A stretch of DNA of 5,046 bases from assembly GCA_045661305.1 (NCBI GenBank), contig JAZRFJ010000014.1:1-5046 (forward strand), read 5' to 3'. Below, piece after piece: positions 1 through 4,948 of this stretch. Both the position numbers and the translations under genes were made by a program. The stretch is from UMGS1840 sp045661305. GTDB lineage: Bacteria > Bacillota > Clostridia > UMGS1840. The stretch's first letter is position 1, and each line of letters starts with the position of its first letter. The notes under the pieces were generated by a model. It did not search any database and had not been told where the DNA came from. It saw only the letters and a program-made list of their open reading frames with translations.

Positions 1-130
1 AAAACTTTTTGTTTATGTATATTATACTATTTGAAATAAAAAAATATTCGTAAATAAAAATTGCTTTTTCACTTTTATGTATAAATTATTAAATTTTAGA
101 AATTAATAGAATTAGAAAGGATGTTTTTTT
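1..130 (+). promoter_or_regulatory. Upstream leader of the PTS permease gene
   Basis: This is AT-rich non-coding sequence before the PTS gene. A TATACT box lies at 23-28, but its -35 region would fall at or before the window edge. TTGAAA (31-36) and TTGCTT (61-66) are possible -35 boxes without convincing -10 partners, and TATAAA stands at 80-85. I see no terminator hairpin or antiterminator-like inverted repeat of the sort that controls ptsG in Bacillus, so LicT/GlcT-type antitermination is not supported by what is visible. The exact promoter remains undecided. Confidence 0.3.
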
Positions 131-2209
131 ATGAAAGATAAAGTTTTTGGAGTTCTTCAGCGTATCGGAAGGTCATTTATGTTACCTATTGCCATACTCC
201 CCATAGCAGGACTCTTTTTAGGAATCGGTAGTTCTTTTACAAATGAAACCATGCTTGAAACATACGGTCTTACAGGTATAATGGGGAAAGGAACATTTAT
301 TTATGATGTTCTTCTTGTCTTAAGTGCGGCAGGCTCCGTTGTATTTGATAATTTGCCACTCATTTTTGCAATAGGTGTCGCTATCGGTATGGCAAAAAGT
401 GAAAAAGCAGTTGCAGCACTTTCAGGTGCGATTTCATTTCTTGTTATGCACGCATCAATCAGTGCGCTTATCGAGGCTAACGGCGGCGTTGAAAATATGC
501 TCAGCGGTTCAACTGCATCAGTTCTTGGACTGACTTCTCTTCAGATGGGTGTTTTCGGCGGTATAATAGTAGGACTTGGTGTTGCTGCGCTTCACAACAG
601 ATTTTATAAGATAGAGCTTCCACAAGTGCTGTCGTTTTTCGGAGGTACAAGATTTGTTCCTATTATATCTGGTATAGTGTATCTTGTTGTAGGAATAATT
701 ATGTTCTTTATATGGCCTACAATACAGATGGGAATTAACGCACTCGGAAATCTTGTCTTAAATTCAGGTTATATAGGAACATGGATTTATGGTGTTTTAG
801 AGCGTGCTCTTATTCCGTTTGGTCTTCATCATGTATTTTATCTTCCATTCTGGCAGACAGCTTTGGGAGGTGTTGCAGAGGTTGGTGGCAAGATTGTTGA
901 GGGAGCGCAGAATATATTCTTTGCAGAGCTTGGAACAGCGGGAATTGAACATTTTAATGTAAATGCTACAAGATTTATGGCAGGTAAATTCCCATTTATG
1001 ATATTTGGTCTTCCCGGTGCTGCATTTGCGATGTACAGATGTGCAAGAACTGAAAAAAGAAAAATTGCAGGCGGTCTTTTATTATCAGCAGCACTTACTG
1101 CAATGCTTACAGGTATAACAGAACCGATAGAATTCACATTCTTGTTCGTTGCACCACTTCTTTATATAATCCATTGTATTTTTGCAGGTCTTTCATTTAT
1201 GCTTATGCACCTTTTAAATGTTGGTGTTGGTATGACATTTTCAGGCGGTATCATAGACTTGTTCCTTTTTGGTGTACTTCAGGGGAATGCAAAAACAGAC
1301 TGGCTTAATGTAATATGGGTTGGACTTATTTATTTTGTAATCTATTATTTTGTATTTAGCTTTTTAATTAAAAAATTCGATTATAAAACACCTGGAAGAG
1401 AAGAAGATAATGAGGAAACAAAGCTTTATACAAGAAAAGATGTAGAAGCAAGGAAAAGTGCGAAAAGTGCAAAAAGTGAGAAAAATGAATTATCAGAACT
1501 GATTTTAAGAGGTCTTGGCGGGAAAGAAAATATTTCTGACCTCGATTGCTGTGCGACAAGACTGAGAATAACAGTTCATAATCCCGAAGTTGTATCGGAA
1601 AATGTATTAAAACAAAGCGGTGCAGCAGGAGTTATAAAAAAAGGAAACGGTATTCAGGTTATTTACGGTCCTAAGGTAACGGTTATTAAATCTGACCTTG
1701 AAGATTATATAAAAAATCTCAAAAGTACAAAAAATGACACTAATGTAAATACAAATAATTCTTCAACAACAGAAATTTATTCACCGCTTGATGGTAAAGT
1801 TATAGCGTTAAAAGAAATAAATGACGAAGCGTTTTCCTCTGGAATGATTGGAAATGGAATAGGCATAATTCCAAAGGACGGAAAAATATATTCTCCTGTA
1901 TCAGGAAAAATTGATAATATTTCTGATTCAAAGCACGCAATAGGAATAAAAAGCGATAATGGTGAAGATATTCTTATTCATGTTGGAATTGATACTGTTA
2001 AATTGGGCGGAGAACCATTTAAGGTTTTAGTTAAGGAAAACGAAATAGTAAGAAAAGGTCAGCTTATATGTGAAGCGGACTTGGAAAAAATCAGAAAATC
2101 AGGCTTTGATACAACAACACCTGTGCTTGTATGTTCGGGTGAAAAAATCAAAGATATCAAATACGGAGATGTAACAAAGGACACGATAATATTTAAAACC
2201 GAAAAATAA
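131..2209 (+). CDS. ptsG: PTS glucose-family permease, fused EIICBA (692 aa)
   Basis: A membrane sugar transporter of the phosphoenolpyruvate phosphotransferase system: it imports a hexose or glucoside and phosphorylates it with phosphate passed from HPr. Residues 1-415 form the multi-span EIIC channel, with the substrate-site motif GITEPIEF at 328-335 and the GLHHVFYLPFW segment at 231-241. A lysine- and serine-rich linker (about 440-453) leads to EIIB, whose motif DCCATRLR (472-479) places the phospho-cysteine at C474. After an Asn/Thr/Ser-rich linker (about 531-548) comes EIIA, with the paired histidines H602 (HAIGI) and H617 (HVGIDTVKLGG); H617 is the expected phosphorylated residue. All three domains look complete. 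The AGAAAGGA ribosome site ends 9 bases before the ATG. Substrate is inferred: the EIIC resembles the glucose/maltose (PtsG/MalX) group more than the N-acetylglucosamine group, but maltose or glucosamine cannot be excluded. The gene stands alone, with no antiterminator or hydrolase beside it. Confidence 0.93.
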   Translation: MKDKVFGVLQRIGRSFMLPIAILPIAGLFLGIGSSFTNETMLETYGLTGIMGKGTFIYDVLLVLSAAGSVVFDNLPLIFAIGVAIGMAKSEKAVAALSGAISFLVMHASISALIEANGGVENMLSGSTASVLGLTSLQMGVFGGIIVGLGVAALHNRFYKIELPQVLSFFGGTRFVPIISGIVYLVVGIIMFFIWPTIQMGINALGNLVLNSGYIGTWIYGVLERALIPFGLHHVFYLPFWQTALGGVAEVGGKIVEGAQNIFFAELGTAGIEHFNVNATRFMAGKFPFMIFGLPGAAFAMYRCARTEKRKIAGGLLLSAALTAMLTGITEPIEFTFLFVAPLLYIIHCIFAGLSFMLMHLLNVGVGMTFSGGIIDLFLFGVLQGNAKTDWLNVIWVGLIYFVIYYFVFSFLIKKFDYKTPGREEDNEETKLYTRKDVEARKSAKSAKSEKNELSELILRGLGGKENISDLDCCATRLRITVHNPEVVSENVLKQSGAAGVIKKGNGIQVIYGPKVTVIKSDLEDYIKNLKSTKNDTNVNTNNSSTTEIYSPLDGKVIALKEINDEAFSSGMIGNGIGIIPKDGKIYSPVSGKIDNISDSKHAIGIKSDNGEDILIHVGIDTVKLGGEPFKVLVKENEIVRKGQLICEADLEKIRKSGFDTTTPVLVCSGEKIKDIKYGDVTKDTIIFKTEK

Positions 2210-2220
2210 CGATAAATAAG

Positions 2221-2256
2221 ATATGAGGCAAAAAGCATATACTTTTTGCCTCATAT
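2221..2256 (+). terminator. Hairpin ending the PTS gene
   Basis: A perfect 15-bp inverted repeat (arms 2221-2235 and 2242-2256, loop CATATA) begins 11 bases after the PTS stop codon. The 3' arm carries CTTTTTGCC, but the bases just after the stem are TATATTCTAAT rather than a clean T run. It is therefore a likely rather than certain intrinsic terminator, and it may also stabilise the mRNA end. Confidence 0.65.
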
Positions 2257-2271
2257 TATATATTCTAATAT

Positions 2272-2312
2272 AAAAAATGATATACACCTTTAAAAGTACA
2301 GATGTATATCAT
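2272..2312 (-). terminator. Terminator of the minus-strand YqzL-like gene
   Basis: Read on the minus strand, a 10-bp perfect stem (2312-2303 with 2286-2277, 16-base loop) is followed directly by six T residues (2277-2272). It starts 24 bases beyond the stop of the 47-codon gene. The plus strand is also T-rich after the stem (ATTTTAGTTTTTT), so it could serve as a back-up terminator for the PTS gene. Confidence 0.7.
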
Positions 2313-2336
2313 ATTTTAGTTTTTTATTGATTTAAT

Positions 2337-2480
2337 TCATTTTTTTTCATCAACATAATCTTTTAATAAAAGGTAAGCATCAATTCTTCCTGTTGTTAAA
2401 AATAAGTCCCAAAACAAATCTTTTTTTTGTTCTTTCGATTGCTTTTTTATTTCTGATAAAATTGCTTCTGTTACTTTCAT
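2337..2480 (-). CDS. YqzL-like small protein (47 aa)
   Basis: A short minus-strand gene. The N-terminal half is charged and lysine-rich (MKVTEAILSEIKKQSKEQKK), and the C-terminal half reads FWDLFLTTGRIDAYLLLKDY at residues 23-42. That second half matches my recollection of the YqzL family of Firmicutes mini-proteins (tryptophan-containing start, then TG-x-[IV]-x-AYLL-[LY]-K); the family has no known function. YqzL proper usually starts close to the tryptophan, so the basic extension here is extra. Support for a real gene: an extended -10 promoter at 2544-2552 on the same strand, a GAGAGG ribosome site about 13 bases before the ATG (rather far), and a terminator just past the stop. The plus-strand open frame across the same bases looks like a shadow. 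Function is unknown. Confidence 0.72.
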   Translation of the reverse strand: MKVTEAILSEIKKQSKEQKKDLFWDLFLTTGRIDAYLLLKDYVDEKK

Positions 2481-2543
2481 ATCCGCTTTCTTACCTCTCT
2501 TTTATTTATTTGTCCAAATATATTTTGAACATTAAAATTTTTT

Positions 2544-2552
2544 ATTATAACA
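2544..2552 (-). promoter_or_regulatory. Extended -10 promoter of the YqzL-like gene
   Basis: On the minus strand the bases read TGTTATAAT, a perfect extended -10 (TGnTATAAT), which can work without a good -35. No convincing -35 lies upstream at 2567-2572. Transcription would start near 2537, giving a leader of about 57 bases. Confidence 0.55.
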
Positions 2553-2607
2553 TTTTTTCTAAATTGACATATATTGTTATTGAATAAAGAGAAAAGGAGC
2601 GAGAAAA

Positions 2608-2667
2608 ATGAAATCTGATTCATCATTACTTTTTTTTATACTTGTTTTCTTAATTTTATTTTATTAA
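2608..2667 (+). CDS. 19-aa hydrophobic micro-protein
   Basis: The frame encodes MKSDSSLLFFILVFLILFY: a short polar head followed by about 14 purely hydrophobic residues, enough to insert in or cross a membrane. An AAGGAG ribosome site (2594-2599) sits 8 bases before the ATG, an ideal spacing that makes chance unlikely. TTGACA at 2564-2569 could be a -35, but no good -10 follows. The pattern (Asp/Ser, then Leu/Phe/Ile run) resembles the hydrophobic tail of the protein at 3397-3807 and the tiny spore-associated membrane peptides of Firmicutes. No family can be named with certainty, and function is unknown. Confidence 0.55.
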   Translation: MKSDSSLLFFILVFLILFY

Positions 2668-2697
2668 TTTTTTGAAAAATTAACTGTAACATAAATA

Positions 2698-2752
2698 TTA
2701 AGGCTGTATCATATTATAATTAGTGTGAAACTAAAAAAAGATACAGCCTTAA
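2698..2752. repeat. 55-bp perfect inverted repeat with AT-rich loop
   Basis: Arms TTAAGGCTGTATC (2698-2710) and GATACAGCCTTAA (2740-2752) match perfectly over 13 bp around a 29-base loop. No T run follows on either strand, so it is a poor intrinsic terminator. The loop holds TATAAT (2715-2720), and CATATTAT (2710-2717) matches 6 of 8 bases of the sporulation SigE -10 consensus CATACAAT, with a weak -35. It may be a terminator of the 19-aa gene, an operator or promoter for the next operon, or a tiny MITE-like element. Confidence 0.6.
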
Positions 2753-2782
2753 ATAACTAAAGTTTAAGGAGATTGATTTTAT

Positions 2783-3031
2783 ATGAACAATAGTGAAAAA
2801 ATTGCAAATATGTTTTCAGGTGTAGACCCTAAAAAGCTCGAAGATGCAATAAAGAAAGCAGAAGTCCTTTCAAAAAATCCCAAAATATATGAGGCTTTTT
2901 CAAAAATGGATTCAAAAAAAATTGCATCCATTATTTCAAATATGAATGGTGACGATAAAAAAAGACTAATTAATGAAATTCTGAGTCCCGATAATGCCGA
3001 GCTTATAAAATTAATAAAAAATAATTTGTAA
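2783..3031 (+). CDS. Small helical protein of unknown function (82 aa)
   Basis: I do not recognise a named family. The 82-residue product is highly charged and almost certainly all-helical, with no cysteine, tryptophan, signal peptide or membrane segment. It reads as three or four short amphipathic helices broken by VDPKK (14-18), KNPKI (31-35) and SPDNA (68-72), with repeated 'K-x-[IL]-x-x-[IL]' spacing such as KKIASIIS and KRLINEIL. An AAGGAGA ribosome site (2766-2772) lies about 11 bases before the ATG. It is the first gene of a tight three-gene plus-strand group, 30 bases ahead of the next. Small helical proteins of this kind occur in clostridial gene sets without assigned roles; any link to sporulation is inference. 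Confidence 0.8.
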   Translation: MNNSEKIANMFSGVDPKKLEDAIKKAEVLSKNPKIYEAFSKMDSKKIASIISNMNGDDKKRLINEILSPDNAELIKLIKNNL

Positions 3032-3061
3032 ATTTGATATAAGAGATTGGAGGTATAGATA

Positions 3062-3388
3062 TTGGCTGATTTTGATAAAGACGGTCTTATGAATATTTTA
3101 AACAGCTTAATGTCTGACAATAAGACTTCAGATACAAAGCAAAGTGAAGAGGGCAGTATGGATTATTCTTCATATTCTTCTAATTCTGAACTTCTTAATA
3201 CAGCTGAAATAATGACAAAAATGACAGGTCTTATTGACAGAATGAACCGTTGTAAGAATAACAAGGAATTTGTACTTCTTTCTGCCTTGAAGCCGTATAT
3301 GAGAGCTGCAAGGAGAGGACACATTGATTCTTGTCTTAAGGTTTTGCAGATTATAAATGTGTTTAATGATATGAAAAAAGAAAGTTAG
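3062..3388 (+). CDS. Conserved-type clostridial small protein (108 aa, TTG start)
   Basis: A soluble protein of unknown function in two parts. Residues 1-45 are acidic, polar and rich in Ser, Asp and Asn (a likely disordered linker). The C-terminal half is a helical module ending LLSALKPYMRAARRGHIDSC and LKVLQIINVF. The pattern 'LL-x-ALKPY-x(4)-R[RK]-x(2)-ID-x-[CA]-[LI]-K-[VL]-L' is one I associate with uncharacterised clostridial proteins; this is recollection, not a search result. The TTG start is chosen because GGAGGT (3049-3054) stands 7 bases before it; the next ATG (residue 10) has no such site. The gene begins 30 bases after the 82-aa gene and ends 8 bases before the next, so all three are probably co-transcribed and may act in one complex. 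Confidence 0.8.
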   Translation: MADFDKDGLMNILNSLMSDNKTSDTKQSEEGSMDYSSYSSNSELLNTAEIMTKMTGLIDRMNRCKNNKEFVLLSALKPYMRAARRGHIDSCLKVLQIINVFNDMKKES

Positions 3389-3396
3389 GTGATATT

Positions 3397-3807
3397 GTGT
3401 ACCAATCCTTTCCTCAAAGAAGAATATGCTCATCTAACAGTGCGATGCCTGTTATAAAACCTCAGATGAATAAAAACTTTTGTGAAGAAAATAAAAAAAA
3501 TTCAGGAAAAACAGAAAAAATAAATGACATATGTGATTTTTCCGATAATAATAAAAATATTAATTGCAAAAAAGAAGAAAAATTTGATAAAGAAATAAAA
3601 AAGGAATGTTCGGAAGAAAAAGCTTTATGTTCATCTGAATGTTTAGAAGATTGCAATAAAAATCCTCTTGGCAGTTTGTTTGGTGACTTATTTAAGAATA
3701 TTGAAATTGATGACCTTATTCTTATAGGTGTTATATTATTTTTGCTCTATGAGGGCGAAGATAATATTATAACAATAGGAATTCTTGCTCTTGTTTTATT
3801 TTTATAA
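3397..3807 (+). CDS. Cys- and Lys-rich protein with hydrophobic hairpin tail (136 aa)
   Basis: Function unknown. A polar region (1-88) is rich in Lys, Glu and Asn and carries eight cysteines, clustered toward its end in the segment SSECLEDCNKN. It is followed by GSLFGDLFKNIEIDD and two short hydrophobic segments, LILIGVILFLLYEG and IITIGILALVLFL, split by the acidic turn EDN. A tail of this kind ('DDLILIG-x-ILFLL-x-EG-[ED]', then a second Leu/Ile run) recurs in small clostridial proteins that I suspect are spore-associated, but no family is firmly recognised. The start is a GTG with AGGTGA (3387-3392) only 4 bases upstream, a little tight; a later ATG at residue 17 lacks a ribosome site. It is the third gene of the group and is followed by a terminator at 3893-3931. 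Confidence 0.75.
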   Translation: MYQSFPQRRICSSNSAMPVIKPQMNKNFCEENKKNSGKTEKINDICDFSDNNKNINCKKEEKFDKEIKKECSEEKALCSSECLEDCNKNPLGSLFGDLFKNIEIDDLILIGVILFLLYEGEDNIITIGILALVLFL

Positions 3808-3829
3808 AATTTTTTACATAGTGTATAAT
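3801..3829 (+). promoter_or_regulatory. Possible promoter of the DUF1540 gene
   Basis: TATAAT at 3824-3829 is preceded, with a 17-base spacer, by the weak -35 TTTATA (3801-3806), which overlaps the end of the preceding gene. A start near 3836 would give a leader of about 125 bases that contains the terminator at 3893-3931. In an AT-rich spacer a chance TATAAT is possible. Confidence 0.4.
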
Positions 3830-3852
3830 AAAGCTTTTTATGTCAATAATAA

Positions 3853-3923
3853 TGTATGAGATATACTTATCCCGTACATCATAAGAAAAAAGAAAAGGTG
3901 TATGGAAATAGATATCTCATACA
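3853..3923 (+). promoter_or_regulatory. Competing leader pairing (possible attenuator)
   Basis: TGTATGAGATAT (3853-3864) is an exact 12-base complement of ATATCTCATACA (3912-3923). The second segment overlaps the 3' arm of the terminator at 3893-3931 by six bases (CATACA), so the two pairings cannot form together. This is the layout of an attenuator: pairing upstream would break the terminator and allow read-through to the DUF1540 gene. No known riboswitch or T-box signature is visible. Confidence 0.4.
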
Positions 3924-3931
3924 CCTTTTTT
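3893..3931 (+). terminator. Intrinsic terminator before the DUF1540 gene
   Basis: A perfect 12-bp stem (AAAAGGTGTATG 3893-3904 with CATACACCTTTT 3918-3929, 13-base loop) ends in a run of six T residues (3926-3931). It ends the 2783-3807 gene group or, if the promoter at 3801-3829 is used, conditionally stops transcription 29 bases before the next start codon. Confidence 0.8.
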
Positions 3932-3960
3932 GGTGAAAAAAATTTCGGAGGAGAAAAAAT

Positions 3961-4125
3961 ATGGGTAACAATGCAAATACTTCAATTAAATGTACAGTAA
4001 GACAGTGCAGAAATCATTGTCAGGATAAAGAATATTGTTCACTTGATTGTGTAAGTATCGGAACACATGAACAAAATCCTACTGAGGACCAGTGTACCGA
4101 TTGTTTATCATTCCAGAAGAAATAA
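3961..4125 (+). CDS. DUF1540 domain protein (54 aa, seven Cys)
   Basis: A small cysteine-rich protein covering almost exactly one DUF1540 domain. The landmarks are IKCTVRQC (9-16), YCSLDCVSIGTHE (25-37) and QCTDCLSF (44-51). The seven cysteines (11, 16, 20, 26, 30, 45, 48) suggest a metal-binding, probably zinc, fold; the family's role is not established, although it is common in Clostridia. An excellent GGAGGAG ribosome site (3947-3953) lies 7 bases before the ATG. The gene is preceded by a terminator with an alternative pairing, so its expression may be conditional, and is closed by a strong terminator at 4158-4199. A longer plus-strand frame overlapping its end runs through that terminator and is not credible. 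Confidence 0.9.
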   Translation: MGNNANTSIKCTVRQCRNHCQDKEYCSLDCVSIGTHEQNPTEDQCTDCLSFQKK

Positions 4126-4157
4126 CAGGCATATTTTTAAAATCAATAATATGCCAA

Positions 4158-4199
4158 AAAACAGTGCGGGGGATTTTTATAATCTCCCGTATTGTTTTT
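4158..4199 (+). terminator. Strong terminator after the DUF1540 gene
   Basis: A 17-bp stem (4158-4174 with 4182-4198, loop TTTTATA) has a GCGGGGGA / TCTCCCGT core and ends in five T residues. Some pairs are G-T, which hold in plus-strand RNA but become A-C mismatches on the minus strand, so it acts chiefly on the plus strand. Six A residues on the other side mean it could still weakly stop minus-strand transcription. A smaller 8-bp hairpin (4128-4135 with 4148-4155) stands just before it. Confidence 0.88.
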
Positions 4200-4217
4200 A
4201 ATTTTTTATCTAAAAAT

Positions 4218-4414
4218 TTATTTTCTATGTTTTTCTCTGTACTCATAAGGACTTATTCTACATGCTTTTTAAAAACATTATTATTATGAAAGTTTTTTGT
4301 GTAATCCACAGTTTCAGAAACCTGATATATTTTTGAATCTTTTTGCTTTAAAAGCTGTCTCATCTTATTTATTCTGAATTCTGTAAGATATTACAGGATT
4401 GTTTTTGCAAAGGT
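4218..4414 (-). pseudogene. Decayed C-terminal fragment of an AraC-family regulator
   Basis: On the minus strand, from 4414, the translation reads TFAKTIL, a TAA stop, then YLTEFRINKMRQLLKQKD, SKIYQVSETVDYT and NFHNNNVFKKHV. This matches the second half of an AraC-type double helix-turn-helix domain (typical: YLTE-[FY]-RI-x-KA-x-LL, KIYE-[IV]-[AS]-E-x-VGYT, F-x-x-VFKK). After KKHV the frame fails near 4257. Shifting by one base gives ISPYEYREKHRK and a stop at 4220-4218, the usual end of such proteins. Thus one base, probably a G of a Gly codon, was lost, and a Gln-type codon became TAA upstream. The regulatory domain and first helix-turn-helix are missing: nothing recognisable lies upstream of 4414. 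The only ATG (4363) would give a 36-residue piece with no clear ribosome site, so I call it non-functional. Confidence 0.78.
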
Positions 4415-4438
4415 TTACACACTAATTTAAAATATAAA

Positions 4439-4467
4439 TTGACTATTCTATGTTTTTATGATATAAT
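4439..4467 (+). promoter_or_regulatory. Near-consensus SigA promoter with no gene behind it
   Basis: TTGACT (4439-4444), a 17-base spacer and TATAAT (4462-4467), with TGA before the -10 (TGnTATAAT), make the best promoter in the window. A start near 4474 leads through 75 bases without a credible gene (only a 7-codon frame at 4482 lacking a ribosome site) into the mini-hairpin array. It may drive a structured non-coding RNA. Confidence 0.72.
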
Positions 4468-4550
4468 AGTATAAATTCAATATGGAAAATTATTTTTTAG
4501 CGTAAAATACTGAAAATAAAAGTTTTTTGTCTTGATTGGTTATGAGTGTA

Positions 4551-4731
4551 TGCGGTCTGTGACCGCAATGAATTGCCTTACGGCATGAATTGAAATCAAA
4601 GATTTCATGAATTGAGCCGTTGGCTCATGAATTTCACCTTGCGGTGCATTGTAAAGGCAATTCAATTCATGGAGCGAAGCGAGAATTTATGGATGAAATC
4701 CAATTCATGACAACTTCAGTTGTCAATTCAT
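4551..4731. repeat. Mini-hairpin array with mirrored 7-base spacers
   Basis: About nine short inverted repeats of different sequence follow one another: TGCGGTC-tgt-GACCGCA (4551-4567), GCC-ttac-GGC (4575-4584), GAAATC-aaa-GATTTC (4592-4606), GAGCC-gtt-GGCTC (4614-4626), CACC-ttgc-GGTG (4635-4646), ATTG-taaagg-CAAT (4648-4661), a weak one GGAGCGAAGCGAG (4671-4683), GGAT-gaa-ATCC (4691-4701) and GACAAC-ttca-GTTGTC (4709-4724). Spacers in the left half are ATGAATT (4568, 4585, 4607, 4627); in the right half AATTCAT (4664, 4702, 4725) plus one AATTTAT (4684). The two sets are complementary and nested, so the array can fold into one branched structure. No convincing gene lies anywhere between the AraC remnant and the ParA start at 4949. 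I do not recognise a named repeat family. Confidence 0.85.
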
Positions 4732-4774
4732 TTAACAAACTTGGCATCTAGATTATACAGTCTTTATATCATTG

Positions 4775-4783
4775 TGCTATAAT
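4775..4783 (+). promoter_or_regulatory. Extended -10 upstream of the ParA gene
   Basis: TGCTATAAT is a perfect extended -10. Possible -35 sequences TTATAC (4753-4758) and TATACA (4754-4759) sit 19 or 18 bases away and are weak. Transcription would start near 4790, inside the 5' arm of the hairpin that follows, about 160 bases before the ParA start codon. Confidence 0.5.
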
Positions 4784-4845
4784 AGGGACAAGTCAAGAAA
4801 ACCTTGATATTTCAAGGGTTTCGAAGACTTGTCTCTTTTTGTTTT
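4784..4845 (+). terminator. Terminator-like two-part hairpin upstream of the ParA gene
   Basis: An 11-bp outer stem (4784-4794 with 4826-4836, one G-T pair) encloses an inner stem AAACCTTGA / TCAAGGGTTT (4799-4807 with 4812-4821, one bulged G, 4-base loop). TTTTTGTTTT follows. It looks like an intrinsic terminator standing between two promoters and the ParA gene, so it may stop the array transcript or attenuate the ParA gene. The T run can also pair with the A run after it (CTTTTTG 4835-4841 with CAAAAAG 4847-4853), which might compete. Confidence 0.65.
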
Positions 4846-4948
4846 GCAAAAAGAACAAGCTCAATTTTCATTTAAAGTCTAAAATTTATAGCAAAATGAG
4901 GTGATAAATTAGAAAATATTTTAAAAAATTTATAAGGAGAAATCGACT

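Noticed and set aside
1..130. A riboswitch or antiterminator target before the PTS gene.
   Set aside because: No inverted repeat or terminator is visible in the available leader.
838..1137. A 99-codon minus-strand frame inside the PTS gene.
   Set aside because: It is antisense to the conserved EIIC domain and shows no recognisable protein features or ribosome site.
2393..2587. A 64-codon plus-strand frame, hydrophobic and rich in Leu, Ile and Phe.
   Set aside because: It is opposite the better supported YqzL-like minus-strand gene, its start has no ribosome site, and its composition is that expected of AT-rich antisense DNA.
2779..3120. A 113-codon minus-strand frame.
   Set aside because: It lies antisense to the 82-aa gene and the start of the 108-aa gene, both of which have strong ribosome sites.
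4092..4289. A 65-codon plus-strand frame after the DUF1540 gene.
   Set aside because: It overlaps the end of the DUF1540 gene in another frame, runs straight through a strong terminator and crosses the AraC remnant on the other strand.
4551..4731. The array as a CRISPR.
   Set aside because: The repeated unit is only 7 bases, it inverts at the centre, and the intervening segments are themselves palindromes of 10-17 bases rather than unique spacers of about 30-40.
4898..4935. AGGTGA-like ribosome site followed by a tiny frame LENILKNL before the ParA gene.
   Set aside because: The only start would be a TTA codon, which is not a usual start, and spacing is short; probably chance in AT-rich sequence.
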